A stretch of DNA of 64,000 nucleotides from Thalassospira sp. MCCC 1A03138 (GTDB lineage Bacteria; Pseudomonadota; Alphaproteobacteria; Rhodospirillales; Thalassospiraceae), in assembly GCF_002115785.1 (NCBI RefSeq), contig NZ_JFJY01000003.1, positions 62,001-126,000 of the forward strand, in the 5' to 3' direction. Within the stretch, counting starts at the first letter, position 1. Every line of letters starts with the position of its first letter. The notes under the pieces are model-generated. The model searched no databases. It saw only the letters and a list, made by a program, of their open reading frames with translations, and was not told the DNA's origin. Below are positions 54,628 to 63,999 of the stretch, piece after piece. Made by a program: the position numbers and the translations under genes.

Positions 54628-55704
54628 TCAGTCGACCTGGCCAGCTGCGAGGGCGATGGTTTCCTCATCGATCGGAGCTTTGGAAATCGCCTCTTCGAAG
54701 GCGGCAAGTTCACCCTTGATCGTTTCGTTCAGCCGGTTCGCAATAAGGTCGTGACAAACGCCAATGGCATTCGAGAACCCCAGCGCATCGGTGCCACCGT
54801 GGCTTTTCACGGCAATCCCGTTCAGGCCCAGCAGCATCGCACCATTGTAACGACGCGGGTCCATACGTTCCCGGAAACGCTGCAATGATCGACGGGCCAA
54901 CAGATAGCCGACCTTCGCCCAGAATGAACTTTTGAAAGTTTCACGCAGGAAGTGCACCAGCAGTCGTGCCGTTCCTTCGGCGGTTTTAAGTGCAACGTTA
55001 CCGGTAAAGCCGTCGGTCACAATTACGTCCACGGTGCCCTTGGCAAGGTCATCGCCTTCGACAAATCCTTCGAAGCGGATCGGAAGGTCGATTTCACGAA
55101 GTATTGCTGCGGCTTTCTTGACCGACTCATTGCCTTTGAGTTCTTCAATCCCGACATTGAGCAAGCCCACAGAAGGCCTTTCAATACCAAACAGAATGCG
55201 TGCGAAAACCTCGCCCATAAGCGCGAACTGCACCAGGTTGTTCTCGTCACATTCAATGTTGGCGCCAAGATCGAGCATGACGGTCTCGCCGCGCTGGGTT
55301 GGCATATAGGTCGCAATTGCCGGCCGGTCGATACCACGTACGGTTTTAAGGACGAATTTGGCCATAGCCATCAGAGCACCGGTATTTCCGGCAGATACGA
55401 CGCCTTGCGCGTCCCCCTCTTTAACAGCATTGATGGCCAGCCGCATGCTGGAATCCCGACGCTGCCGCAAGGCAACGGAAGGTTTGTCATCCATCGTCAC
55501 TTCTTGAGAGGCATGACGAATTTGACTGACGGTTTCAAGCCCCGGATATTTGGCGAGCAGCGGTTTGAGCTGCGCTTCATCCCCAAACATCAAAAATTTA
55601 AGATGAGGCAACCGTTTCAGGGCAATTTCTGCACCCGCCACGACCATCTCAGGCGCGTGGTCTCCTCCCATCGCGTCAAGTGATATGCAGACCTGTTCAG
55701 GCAA
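54628..55704 (-). CDS. plsX: Phosphate acyltransferase PlsX
   Basis: Converts acyl-ACP to acyl-phosphate for phospholipid synthesis. 358 residues: SLDAMGGDHAPEMVVAGA start, GDAQGVVSAGNTGALMAMAKFVL, and DVIVTDGFTGNVALKTAEG. Complete. In most alphaproteobacteria yceD-rpmF-plsX-fabH lie in order; here a 262-bp gap without rpmF precedes it. Confidence 0.95.
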   Translation of the reverse strand: MPEQVCISLDAMGGDHAPEMVVAGAEIALKRLPHLKFLMFGDEAQLKPLLAKYPGLETVSQIRHASQEVTMDDKPSVALRQRRDSSMRLAINAVKEGDAQGVVSAGNTGALMAMAKFVLKTVRGIDRPAIATYMPTQRGETVMLDLGANIECDENNLVQFALMGEVFARILFGIERPSVGLLNVGIEELKGNESVKKAAAILREIDLPIRFEGFVEGDDLAKGTVDVIVTDGFTGNVALKTAEGTARLLVHFLRETFKSSFWAKVGYLLARRSLQRFRERMDPRRYNGAMLLGLNGIAVKSHGGTDALGFSNAIGVCHDLIANRLNETIKGELAAFEEAISKAPIDEETIALAAGQVD

Positions 55705-55966
55705 TGTATTCTCTTATGGTTGTTCTAAAACATCTGAACCGGAATTTACCGGCAGGCTTGCCTATCGGCTAAACTTGTCTTCGGCATGCCGGAAAGCCCG
55801 TAATTACCGGAATTCTCAGCCAGATACAAGGTAAAGCCGATATGCAATCAAAAGCGACCAGTATCCGGCTTGCTCTTCGCCTTTTCGGTCAAAAGCGTAA
55901 AATGCCGGTCGTTACCGGCATTTTCCTGACATTTTACGTGACGAAAAACGCAACCAAAATTGTAAT
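55705..55966. other. Gene-free gap where rpmF is usually found
   Basis: Between yceD and plsX. No reading frame resembling ribosomal protein L32 (short, basic, MAVPKRK start) is present on either strand. It contains repeated TACCGG-type stretches and the hairpin at 55899-55924. Confidence 0.55.
55899..55924 (-). terminator. Hairpin downstream of yceD
   Basis: AAAATGCCGGT (55899-55909) and ACCGGCATTTT (55914-55924) form a perfect 11-bp stem with a 4-nt loop, 43 nt after the yceD stop. The T run on the minus strand is only the ATTTT within the stem, so termination is likely but not certain. Confidence 0.5.
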
Positions 55967-56539
55967 TTAGTTTTTCTTCTCTAGCTTGTCCTTAAGACCT
56001 GCGAGTTTTGCAAACGGGTTGGGACGCTCTTCTTCGTCTTCCGATTTGACCACGTCCGCAACTTTCGCGCCGTCCTTGCGAGGATAAGGGTCCATGGCGA
56101 CAGCAAGAAACTGTGCGACAACTTCACCAACATCAATTTTGCCATCTACCAATGGCTCTGGCTGATCCAGAAGCGCCATAAGCTCTTCTTCGGAAAGATC
56201 ATCCAAATCATCGGGATTCGAAGGAAGGTCATCTTCGGATACATGCGGAGAAAACAGAACCTCCACCTCGTCTTCGATGGTTTCGGGGACCGGCTCGAGT
56301 GTCGCAACACAACGCTGAACAATATCGGCATGCATGGGACCACGAAGGGTGACTTCGCCATTGCCTGCCGTCGTAGTCGTCAGGGTTGCCTTTAAACTAT
56401 TGATAGCAATCAGTTCGAAGCGTGTAGCAAGCGCCTCGCGCTCCTTTTCATTTGCTTCGATCTCGATCTTGCTTTTTTTCTCGACCTGTTCGTCCGTATT
56501 AACGATGCGGGAAAATTCGGGTGTAATCTGTTCAGGCAT
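55967..56539 (-). CDS. YceD/DUF177 family protein
   Basis: 190-residue acidic protein of the DUF177 (YceD) family, thought to act in 23S rRNA or ribosome-related accumulation. The region GEVTLRGPMHADIVQRCVATLEPVPETIEDEVEVLF (about 55-90, written here in two halves in the family) with a single C is the core; the C-terminus (PNPFAKLAGLKDKLEKKN) is the conserved tail. The zinc-type cysteine pattern is reduced to one C. Usually coupled to rpmF, which is absent here. Confidence 0.85.
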   Translation of the reverse strand: MPEQITPEFSRIVNTDEQVEKKSKIEIEANEKEREALATRFELIAINSLKATLTTTTAGNGEVTLRGPMHADIVQRCVATLEPVPETIEDEVEVLFSPHVSEDDLPSNPDDLDDLSEEELMALLDQPEPLVDGKIDVGEVVAQFLAVAMDPYPRKDGAKVADVVKSEDEEERPNPFAKLAGLKDKLEKKN

Positions 56540-56551
56540 TGGGGTCTCTTT

Positions 56552-57103
56552 CTATTCGGTTGGTGCAACGGCGACTTCCGGCACAGCCGGAAAATGGATA
56601 ACGCCGTTGTGTAATTCTTCGGTTTTCTGACGGTCAAGGTGTGCGAGGGCATCATTGACATAACCGACCATGGCCATCAATTGCGCATCACTAGCCTCGT
56701 TGTCGGCATAAAGATTGCGGTTGAGTGCGGCGGCAAGTTCTATTGCACCGGATTGAACACCCTCTTCGTAGGCGACAATGCGACCGTGATAGGACTCCGA
56801 CATTTTTCGGATGCGCTTCAGGATTCCGACGTCACCAATTCCCATCTCACGCATATTCTGGTCAAGATCGGAAAACATCACGTCAAAGATTTCTTGCGCC
56901 AGTTCACGACTTTCATTGTCTTTTTTCAAACGCCGAAACAGAACAAAGGCATGCACCAGAATCAGATCAAATCGCCCTTCCATGGTATCTGCGACGCCAA
57001 GGCGTGTATAGAATTCAGACTTGCGCGCCTGCCCAACCATTCCGGTGTAAAGCGCAAAGGCAGCACTTTGTTTGCGGTCTTTTTTCTTCAACCAGCCGAA
57101 CAA
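56552..57103 (-). CDS. Ubiquinol-cytochrome c chaperone family protein
   Basis: 183-residue protein of the CBP3/UQCC1-like family, which aids assembly of the cytochrome bc1 complex. Recognised by FYTRLGVADTMEGRFDLILVHAF and EIFDVMFSDLDQNMREMGIGD. I chose TTG 57103 because AAGGAG lies 8 nt upstream; a GTG at 57112 would overlap that site. Divergent from bamE with about 160 bp between, a common alphaproteobacterial arrangement. Its C-terminus after about 155 is Pro/Ala-rich. Confidence 0.85.
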   Translation of the reverse strand: MFGWLKKKDRKQSAAFALYTGMVGQARKSEFYTRLGVADTMEGRFDLILVHAFVLFRRLKKDNESRELAQEIFDVMFSDLDQNMREMGIGDVGILKRIRKMSESYHGRIVAYEEGVQSGAIELAAALNRNLYADNEASDAQLMAMVGYVNDALAHLDRQKTEELHNGVIHFPAVPEVAVAPTE

Positions 57104-57265
57104 CAGTAACACTCCTTCGTTGACATTCCAGCCATGGCACGCAGAATGCCGTAAATTTCCCGGGGCGGCATCGCCCAACATTGCCCGGCAATATCATGCG
57201 CCCAGCGCTGAAACTCAAGGCAATTCCTTAATGACTTTAACTGGCTGATCGCTTTGGTGAGTTCC

Positions 57266-57715
57266 ATGCATACAAGAACAACACGCCTTTCCCTTATGAT
57301 GCTGGCCGGATTGGCAGTGGCATTTGTTGCTGCCTGCAGCCCGCGTATCGCAACGCGCGGCAATGCTCCTGAACCCGAAGTTCTCGAACAAATCATCGTC
57401 GGGCAATCCACAAAGGGTGATGTGACCGATCTTCTGGGATCGCCATCAAGCGTTGCGGCCTTTGACGAAAATGTCTGGCTTTATATTTCGCGCAGAACCG
57501 AAACAATTGCGTTTCTGGCACCGGATGTCGTTGAACAAAAGGTCATTCTCGTCAGCTTTGATGCGGCAAACCGGGTCGATATCCTAAGCGAATATGACCT
57601 TGAAGACGGTAAACCAGTAATTCCGACGGATCGGATCACGCCAACCGCAGGCAAGGAAATTACAGTTCTGCAGCAGCTGTTTGGCAACCTTGGTCGCTTC
57701 AGCGAAACCAAATAA
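57266..57715 (+). CDS. bamE: Outer membrane assembly lipoprotein BamE (SmpA/OmlA family)
   Basis: Lipoprotein of the BAM outer-membrane protein assembly machine. The signal has lipobox VAAC (about residue 24), and the SmpA/OmlA fold is marked by ILVGQ-like IIVGQSTKGDVTDLLGSPSSV and VWLYISRR. ATG 57266 has GGTGAG 5 nt upstream; the longer start at 57254 is less likely. 149 residues. Convergent with thiL. Confidence 0.88.
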   Translation: MHTRTTRLSLMMLAGLAVAFVAACSPRIATRGNAPEPEVLEQIIVGQSTKGDVTDLLGSPSSVAAFDENVWLYISRRTETIAFLAPDVVEQKVILVSFDAANRVDILSEYDLEDGKPVIPTDRITPTAGKEITVLQQLFGNLGRFSETK

Positions 57716-57730
57716 ATTCCAAATTCGTTT

Positions 57731-58708
57731 TCAGGCTTTGAAATGGTCGAACCCGTCATTGGCGAGTTCGACTATTTTTTTGTCGGCTCCGATGAGTTCG
57801 ACCTGTCCAGGCTGGTCCGTCACCTTGCCAATGACCGTGACATCGTTACCCAACGTTTTGATATCTGCTTGATCGGCGCAAATCAGAAGTTCGTAATCGT
57901 CCCCGCCCCCCAGCACAGACGCCCATAGGGCGGGATCGGTATTTACCGCATTCATCGCTGCCTTTGATAATGGAATAAGATCCTTGTCAAAAACCATGCC
58001 GACACCAGACGCCAAACAAATCTTGCGACAATCCCCGGCCAATCCGTCCGAAATATCCATCGCAGCATAGCGGCCATAAGCATCAGCGCATTTTCTGCCA
58101 ATCGTCAGGCGTGGTTGCGGTAACAGGTATCGCGACGAAAGATAGGCACTATCGGCTGCGTCCATCCCTATAAGGTTGCCCTGTAAGACCTTTAAGCCGA
58201 GTGCGCCATCGCCCAATGTGCCGGTAACCGCAATCAAATCGCCCGGTTTGGCCGCATCCCGGCGCATGGCGCGCCCAATTGGCACGGCACCGAACGCCGT
58301 CAGGCTGAAAAATGTGGGACCTGGTGTTCCAACTGTATCGCCCCCCAGAAGCGGGGTATCATAGGTAGCACAATCCTGCCCTAAACCGTTTGCAAAGGAA
58401 GCGATCCAGTCTTCGGAAAGGTCGCGATTATAACCAGCTGTTAGCAGCACCCCCAAAGGATAAGCCCCCATAGCTGCAAGGTCAGACAGATTAACACGCA
58501 TAACCTTGCGCGCGATGTCGACCGGATCATCCTGACTGCGAAAATGTACATCGGCCACAAGTGCGTCGACCGTAACAACAATTTCGTGCCCATCAGGGGG
58601 TGACAAAAGAGCCGCATCGTCCAGAAGGGACAATGCGGCTTTTGACTTTTGCGCGATGGGCGCAAAATGACGTGCGATCAGATCGAATTCTCCTGATCGC
58701 GCGACCAT
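57731..58708 (-). CDS. thiL: Thiamine-monophosphate kinase
   Basis: Phosphorylates thiamine monophosphate to thiamine pyrophosphate. 325 residues from ATG 58708 (MVARSGEFDLIARHFAPI). AIR-synthase-like fold with LLDDAALLSPP near the N-terminus, VTVDALVADVHF, NLSDLAAMGAYPLGVLL and MDISDGLAGDCRKI. The frame continues 17 codons upstream, overlapping nusB. Stop of nusB and the start lie TAATATG, so the pair is coupled. Confidence 0.93.
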   Translation of the reverse strand: MVARSGEFDLIARHFAPIAQKSKAALSLLDDAALLSPPDGHEIVVTVDALVADVHFRSQDDPVDIARKVMRVNLSDLAAMGAYPLGVLLTAGYNRDLSEDWIASFANGLGQDCATYDTPLLGGDTVGTPGPTFFSLTAFGAVPIGRAMRRDAAKPGDLIAVTGTLGDGALGLKVLQGNLIGMDAADSAYLSSRYLLPQPRLTIGRKCADAYGRYAAMDISDGLAGDCRKICLASGVGMVFDKDLIPLSKAAMNAVNTDPALWASVLGGGDDYELLICADQADIKTLGNDVTVIGKVTDQPGQVELIGADKKIVELANDGFDHFKA

Positions 58709-58709
58709 A

Positions 58710-59207
58710 TTAATTCTTACCGGCTTCACCCGCACGAAGCGTTTTGCCAATCCGGTCAAGGACAGCGTTTACAAGCTTCGGCTCGGTTTCGTCAAAGAAC
58801 GAATGGGCGGCGTCCACATATTCAGTAATGACAACGCGCATCGGTACATCTTCGCGCATCATCAACTCATAGGTTCCTGCCCGCAGAATACAGCGCAAAA
58901 CAGTTTCAAGACGTTTGGTTGTCCAACCCTTTTCCAGAGCTGAGTCGATCAGCCCGTCAAGATCGACCGTGCGCGCAGTAACCCCCTGAACCAGGTCGGC
59001 AAAAAATCCGCGGTCCGGATCAATCAGATTGTCATTGGGTTCATCAAGGTCGCGAATACCTTCGCCATCAAGGCGGAAATCCGAATATTCGCGCACGACG
59101 TCACCGGCCGAAAGCTGGGAAAGCTCTGCCTGGTATAGCGCCTGAATGGCGGCAAAGCGCGCAGCACTGCGTCGTTGGGCGGCTGATGCCTTGGGTTTAT
59201 CAGTCAT
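58710..59207 (-). CDS. nusB: Transcription antitermination factor NusB
   Basis: Binds boxA RNA with S10 in rRNA antitermination. 165 residues: SAARFAAIQALYQAELS at the N-terminus and LRAGTYELMMREDVPMRVVITEYVDAAHSFFDE toward the end (about 105-140, two adjoining stretches). A hydrophilic tail follows. One-base overlap with ribH. Confidence 0.94.
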   Translation of the reverse strand: MTDKPKASAAQRRSAARFAAIQALYQAELSQLSAGDVVREYSDFRLDGEGIRDLDEPNDNLIDPDRGFFADLVQGVTARTVDLDGLIDSALEKGWTTKRLETVLRCILRAGTYELMMREDVPMRVVITEYVDAAHSFFDETEPKLVNAVLDRIGKTLRAGEAGKN

Positions 59208-59671
59208 TACTTGTGATGTATTCCAAAATGGTTTTGAACTTCAATCATACGAAGAACAGCGCGGGCGGCCTCGCCCCCTTTATTCTTCTGATCTGCCTTG
59301 GCGCGTGCAAGTGCCTGGGCTTCATTTTCAACAGTCAGGATGCCATTGCCGATCGCCAGACGGTAATCAAGGCAAAGTTGCATCAATGCGCGATTTGCTT
59401 CTTCACAGATATGGTCGTAATGCGTGGTTTCACCGCGAATAACGCAGCCAAGTGCCAAGTAGCCATCATAGCGCGGACCAGTCGCAAGATCAGCCATGGA
59501 CTGAACAGCGTAGCGGATTGCTATCGGAACCTCGAAGGCACCTGAAACAGAAATCCGGTCCCAGGTTGCACCGCCAGCTTCGAGCGTCGACGCAGCCCCT
59601 TTGACCAGATCTTCGACGATATGGGTGTAATAAGGCGCATCAACGATCAGAATGTGCGGACCGTTACTCAT
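59207..59671 (-). CDS. ribH: 6,7-dimethyl-8-ribityllumazine synthase
   Basis: Penultimate step of riboflavin synthesis. 154 residues: SVSGAFEVPIAIRYAVQS, CVIRGETTHYDHI and IGNGILTVENEAQA match lumazine synthase, including the active-site His in TTHYDH. Part of the rib cluster; the stop shares a base with the nusB start. Confidence 0.94.
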   Translation of the reverse strand: MSNGPHILIVDAPYYTHIVEDLVKGAASTLEAGGATWDRISVSGAFEVPIAIRYAVQSMADLATGPRYDGYLALGCVIRGETTHYDHICEEANRALMQLCLDYRLAIGNGILTVENEAQALARAKADQKNKGGEAARAVLRMIEVQNHFGIHHK

Positions 59672-59673
59672 GT

Positions 59674-60828
59674 TTATTCCTCCGAGACAACAAGCGGACG
59701 CTGATCAACCAGATTTAGACCGAACCCGTCAAGTCCTACGATGTGTCTTTTGGTATTTGAAAGCAAAATCATATCGCGAACGCCAAGATCAAGCAGGATC
59801 TGTGCGCCAACACCATAGTCACGCAAATCAGAGTCGCTAGCAGATTTTGCGATTTCCTGACGCAGAGCATCGCCGTCCCCGCCATTGAGTTCGATAAGCT
59901 TTGCGATAGACGATGAAAGCGTATTCGGACGGGGTTCACGGATGAGAACAATAACGCCACGCCCCTCCTTGCCAATCTGCCGCATTGCAGCCTGTAACTC
60001 GCCGCCATGCGCTCCTTGCCGGTCGCCAAGCACATCTTCAAGCACATTCAAAGCGTGGACACGCGTCAGGACCGGCTTTGCATCAGAAATGTCGCCCTTC
60101 ACCAAAGCAATATGTTCGGCATATGTGACATTGTTGACATACAGATTGAGCTCAAACTCGCCGCCATGCACCGAATTGATTTTTGTTGTTGCCTTACGCT
60201 GAACAACTCTTTCATGCTTCCGGCGATAGCGGATCAAATCGGCAATCTGGGCGATTTTGAGATTATGCTTTTTGGCGAACTCGACAAGCTCCGGCAAACG
60301 CGCCATTTCGCCGCTTTCGCTCATGATCTCGCAAATAACGCCAGATGGATTGAGGCCCGCAAGGCGCGAAATATCAACCGATGCTTCGGTATGTCCAGCC
60401 CTCACAAGAACACCACCTGGACGCGCGCGCAAAGGAAAGACATGCCCCGGGGTCACTATATCGTCGGAAGTTGATTTTGTATCAATCGCCACGGAAATTG
60501 TTCGCGCCCTGTCCGGAGCGGAAATACCCGTTGTCACACCTGTTGCCGCTTCGATCGAAACTGTAAACGCCGTCTCATGCCGCGTACCATTTCGCGCGCT
60601 CATCAACTGCAGCCCAAGAAGATCGCAGCGTTCGGATTCCAGCGTCAGACAAATAAGTCCACGGCCATGAGTTGCCATAAAGTTTACGGCATCCGGTGTT
60701 GCCATTTGGGCCGGAATAACCAGATCACCCTCGTTTTCCCGGTCCTCGTCATCGACAAGAATAAACATCCGGCCGTTTCGGGCTTCTTCAATAACATCTT
60801 CAATTGGTGACAGATAACGATGCGGCAT
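59674..60828 (-). CDS. ribB: 3,4-dihydroxy-2-butanone-4-phosphate synthase with degenerate RibA-like domain (RibBX)
   Basis: 384 residues. The N-terminal ~205 residues are a full RibB: DDEDRENEGDLVIPA, GRGLICLTL and the metal/substrate motif GHTEASVDISRLAGL. The C-terminal ~180 residues look like GTP cyclohydrolase II, but its zinc cysteines are missing: where RibA has a CxxC-type cluster after TRVHxxC this protein reads TRVHALNVLEDVLGDRQGAHG. Such RibBX hybrids in alphaproteobacteria keep RibB activity but not GCH II; a separate ribA is then needed. The domain's function is unsettled. Confidence 0.9.
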   Translation of the reverse strand: MPHRYLSPIEDVIEEARNGRMFILVDDEDRENEGDLVIPAQMATPDAVNFMATHGRGLICLTLESERCDLLGLQLMSARNGTRHETAFTVSIEAATGVTTGISAPDRARTISVAIDTKSTSDDIVTPGHVFPLRARPGGVLVRAGHTEASVDISRLAGLNPSGVICEIMSESGEMARLPELVEFAKKHNLKIAQIADLIRYRRKHERVVQRKATTKINSVHGGEFELNLYVNNVTYAEHIALVKGDISDAKPVLTRVHALNVLEDVLGDRQGAHGGELQAAMRQIGKEGRGVIVLIREPRPNTLSSSIAKLIELNGGDGDALRQEIAKSASDSDLRDYGVGAQILLDLGVRDMILLSNTKRHIVGLDGFGLNLVDQRPLVVSEE

Positions 60829-60834
60829 GATCCT

Positions 60835-61422
60835 TCAATCCTTACCCAGCATGCGCGCGACATAACGCGCCAGCATATCAATCTCGAAATTAATCCGGTC
60901 ACCCGGTTGTTTCGATCCCAGCGTCGTGTGAGTCTGGGTATGGGGTATCAGATTGATACCAAAAGTGTTTCCGTCAACCTCATTGACAGTCAATGAAACA
61001 CCTTCAAGCGTTACCGAGCCTTTTGACGCAATGTATTTCGCAAAAGCTTCAGGAACCTCGAATGTCAAACGAAGGGAATCACCTTCGGGAATGCGTTTTA
61101 TCAGCGTCGCAACACCGTCCACATGACCGGATACGATATGCCCGCCCAACTCGTCCCCGATCCGTGTGGCCTGTTCCAGATTTATGCGCGATCCGACCTC
61201 AAGATCGCCCAAAGTCGTCTTATCAAGACTTTCGGCAGATGCCTCGATGGCAAACCAGTCCGAACCAGTTTCGATAACGGTCATGCACGCACCATTACAG
61301 GCAATCGACGCCCCAAGAGCGATTTTAGAAGTATCAAAAGCGGTCGAGAATTCGAAACGGGTGTCGCCGCGTTTTTCGATTTTCCGAACAGATCCTATAT
61401 CCGTAATGATGCCAGTGAACAT
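60835..61422 (-). CDS. ribE: Riboflavin synthase alpha chain
   Basis: Dismutates lumazine to riboflavin. 195 residues made of two similar lumazine-binding repeats, MFTGIITDIGSVRKI with SIACNGACMTV (first) and VSGHVDGVATLIKRIP with SVTLEGVSLTVNEV (second). Start MFTG at 61422. Immediately downstream of ribD. Confidence 0.94.
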   Translation of the reverse strand: MFTGIITDIGSVRKIEKRGDTRFEFSTAFDTSKIALGASIACNGACMTVIETGSDWFAIEASAESLDKTTLGDLEVGSRINLEQATRIGDELGGHIVSGHVDGVATLIKRIPEGDSLRLTFEVPEAFAKYIASKGSVTLEGVSLTVNEVDGNTFGINLIPHTQTHTTLGSKQPGDRINFEIDMLARYVARMLGKD

Positions 61423-61426
61423 TTAT

Positions 61427-62548
61427 CTATTCCGCTATTTTTTCGTAGGTTATCGCAATATCTTCACCAACTGGACGAACAGATGTGCGTTGAAAACGTG
61501 GCATGTCTGAAAGATGATCAAGCCCGAGCTCAGCGATCATCGCCTTGCCTTCCGCCCCGATCAGGGATGGTGCAATGAAATGAACCACCCGATCAGTCAA
61601 ATCTCTATGCACCAAGTCGGCAGCCAGATTGCCACCACTTTCAATCAAAACGCGCGTCAGCCCCTGCTCGCCCAAACGTTTCATCACGTCATTTAGGTCG
61701 AAATGATCATTCTCGCACCCGGCAGTAAGTACTTTGACCCCGGTTTTTCCAAATTTTTCAAAAACTTCGTCAAATTTGTCTTGGGATGTAATGATCCAGG
61801 TAGGAACTTTTGGGGCACCACGGACCAATTCCGCCGATACAGGTACATCGCCATTGCGATCAAGGACAACACGAACAGGTGATTGGGCTTCTCGTCCGGG
61901 GATACGGCATGTGAGAGTGGGGTTATCAAAAATGACAGTCTTGGCACCAACAAGGATCGCATCGTGATTGGCCCTCAACAGGTGACCATACTCACGCGCA
62001 ATATCCCCCGTTATCCACTGGCTCTCACCAGAGCGCGTCGCGGATCGGGCATCAATGGTGGATGCCAGTTTTAATGTAATGATCGGCCGACCGGAAACAA
62101 TGCGCGATAGGAACCCAGCATTGATGCGATGGGCTTCGTCGCCATAAAGCCCTGTTTCAACCTTGATGCCCGCATCACGCAACATTTTGTACCCTTTGCC
62201 TGAAACACGACGATCAGGGTCTTCGAGGGCGCTGACGACACGCTTTACACCGGCTTCGATCAGTCCCAACGCACAAGGCGGCGATTTACCAAAATGACTA
62301 CAGGGTTCAAGCGTTACATAGGCAGTAGAATTGCGTGCTTTATCGCCTGCCTCATCAAGTGCGACACGCTCTGCATGAGGCCTTCCACCCGGCTTGGTGA
62401 AGCCGCGCCCGACAATCGTTCCCTGGAGTGAAACCAGGACACACCCGACGGACGGGTTGGGCCAGACATTTCCCAGACCGCGTTTTGACAGGCTTAGCGC
62501 AACCCGCATGAAATGCCGGTCGTCATCTGAAAACGCGGTGGCTGCCAT
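61427..62548 (-). CDS. ribD: Bifunctional pyrimidine deaminase/reductase RibD
   Basis: Deaminates and reduces the pyrimidine intermediate in riboflavin synthesis. 373 residues: deaminase zinc site PHAERVALDEA and VTLEPCSHFGKSPPCA (about 55-95), then a dihydrofolate-reductase-like RibD C domain with MDARSATRSGESQWI-like SQWITG region and LIESGGNLAADLV. One-base overlap with nrdR. Confidence 0.94.
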   Translation of the reverse strand: MAATAFSDDDRHFMRVALSLSKRGLGNVWPNPSVGCVLVSLQGTIVGRGFTKPGGRPHAERVALDEAGDKARNSTAYVTLEPCSHFGKSPPCALGLIEAGVKRVVSALEDPDRRVSGKGYKMLRDAGIKVETGLYGDEAHRINAGFLSRIVSGRPIITLKLASTIDARSATRSGESQWITGDIAREYGHLLRANHDAILVGAKTVIFDNPTLTCRIPGREAQSPVRVVLDRNGDVPVSAELVRGAPKVPTWIITSQDKFDEVFEKFGKTGVKVLTAGCENDHFDLNDVMKRLGEQGLTRVLIESGGNLAADLVHRDLTDRVVHFIAPSLIGAEGKAMIAELGLDHLSDMPRFQRTSVRPVGEDIAITYEKIAE

Positions 62549-63021
62549 TACTCTGTGTCCGCCTCTTCTTCCCCATCATGCATGTTTTCCACGAACTGTT
62601 CAAAGTCGCGGGCTTCCCGGAAGTTTTTATAAACCGAAGCATAGCGGACATATGCAACCTGATCGAGTGCGATCAACGCACCCATAACCATTTCCCCGAT
62701 CGTGTCGGTGGAAATGTCGCTTTCACCACTGCTTTCAAGACGGCGCTGAATGCCGTTTAACGCCTTTTCGACACGTTCGTCTTCAATCGGACGTTTGCGG
62801 CAGGCAAGAAAGATTGATCGTGCCAGTTTGTCACGATCAAACAATTCGCGTTGTCCGTCCTTTTTCACCACCATCAATTCACGGAGCTGAACACGTTCAA
62901 ACGTCGTGAAACGCGATCCACAGGCTGGGCAAAACCGGCGCCGGCGAATGGCGTGATGTTCCTCGGTCGGACGGGAGTCCTTGACCTGGGTGTCTGTATG
63001 GCCACAGAACGGGCAACGCAT
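62548..63021 (-). CDS. nrdR: Transcriptional repressor NrdR
   Basis: Represses ribonucleotide reductase genes by sensing ATP/dATP. 157 residues: the zinc ribbon [18 protein letters not shown] plus [16 protein letters not shown] in residues 1-45, then an ATP-cone ([20 protein letters not shown]). First of the rib genes; glyA lies upstream by 24 nt on the same strand. Confidence 0.95.
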   Translation of the reverse strand: MRCPFCGHTDTQVKDSRPTEEHHAIRRRRFCPACGSRFTTFERVQLRELMVVKKDGQRELFDRDKLARSIFLACRKRPIEDERVEKALNGIQRRLESSGESDISTDTIGEMVMGALIALDQVAYVRYASVYKNFREARDFEQFVENMHDGEEEADTE

Positions 63022-63045
63022 TGTTTTTACTCGCTCCTGAAAGGA

Positions 63046-63999
63046 TCAGGCATAGATCGGGAAGCGTTTGCAAAGGTCTTCGACCTTGGTGCGAACAGCA
63101 TTCTCGACCTGGGCATTGCCATCAGGATTATCGACAAGCGCATCAAGCACATCGCCAATCAGTTCGCCGATCTGCCTGAATTCCTCGACACCAAAACCAC
63201 GCGTGGTGCCTGCCGGTGTCCCCAAACGAACGCCGGACGTGATGGTCGGTTTTTCGGTGTCGAACGGAATGCCGTTCTTGTTGCAGGTGATTCCTGCACG
63301 CTCAAGCGCAACTTCTGCATTGTTGCCTTTGAGGCCTTTCGGACGCAGGTCAACCAGCATCAGATGCGTATCGGTGCCTCCGGTCACGATATCGAAACCA
63401 CGCTTGACCAGAACTTCGGCCAATGCCTTGGCGTTATCGACGACCTGCTGCGCATATTCCTTGAATTCGGGACGCAAGGCTTCGCCAAAGGCAACAGCCT
63501 TGGCAGCGATAACATGCATCAATGGGCCGCCCTGCAAGCCAGGGAAGACTGCGGAATTGATCTTTTTACCGATTTCAACATTGTTCGACAGGATCATACC
63601 GCCACGCGGACCGCGAAGGGTTTTATGCGTCGTGGTTGTCACGACATCGGCATAGGTAAGCGGGCTCGGATGAACGCCACCGGCGACAAGACCTGCGAAA
63701 TGCGCCATATCAACCATCAACAACGCACCGACCTTGTCGGCGATTTCACGGAAGCGTTTGAAATCGATCTGGCGCGGAATGGCTGAACCACCTGCAATGA
63801 TCAGTGTCGGCTTGTGTTCCACAGCAAGAGCTTCGACCTGATCGTAATCAAGCGTCAGATCGTCTTCACGCACACCATACTGAATGGCATTAAACCATTT
63901 GCCAGAAAGTGCCGGGCGTGCTCCGTGGGTAAGATGCCCGCCTGCGTCAAGCGACATGCCAAGGATGGTATCACCGGGCTTGCAAAGGGCAAGCATTAC
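63046..63999 (-). CDS. glyA: Serine hydroxymethyltransferase (5' end outside window)
   Basis: PLP enzyme making glycine and one-carbon units from serine. The visible 318 residues lack about the first 110. The PLP lysine is in [16 protein letters not shown], and [28 protein letters not shown] and the C-terminal [15 protein letters not shown] are typical. Transcribed toward nrdR-rib, a common arrangement, with no terminator in the 24-nt gap. Confidence 0.95.
   Translation of the reverse strand, partial: VMLALCKPGDTILGMSLDAGGHLTHGARPALSGKWFNAIQYGVREDDLTLDYDQVEALAVEHKPTLIIAGGSAIPRQIDFKRFREIADKVGALLMVDMAHFAGLVAGGVHPSPLTYADVVTTTTHKTLRGPRGGMILSNNVEIGKKINSAVFPGLQGGPLMHVIAAKAVAFGEALRPEFKEYAQQVVDNAKALAEVLVKRGFDIVTGGTDTHLMLVDLRPKGLKGNNAEVALERAGITCNKNGIPFDTEKPTITSGVRLGTPAGTTRGFGVEEFRQIGELIGDVLDALVDNPDGNAQVENAVRTKVEDLCKRFPIYA

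Noticed and set aside
62548-63045. FMN riboswitch upstream of the riboflavin genes
   Set aside because: The 24-nt gap between glyA and nrdR and the overlaps between rib genes leave no room for an RFN element in this cluster.
62851-63786. 311-aa plus-strand frame
   Set aside because: Long antisense shadow of nrdR and glyA, which are certain genes on the other strand; no domain on the plus strand.
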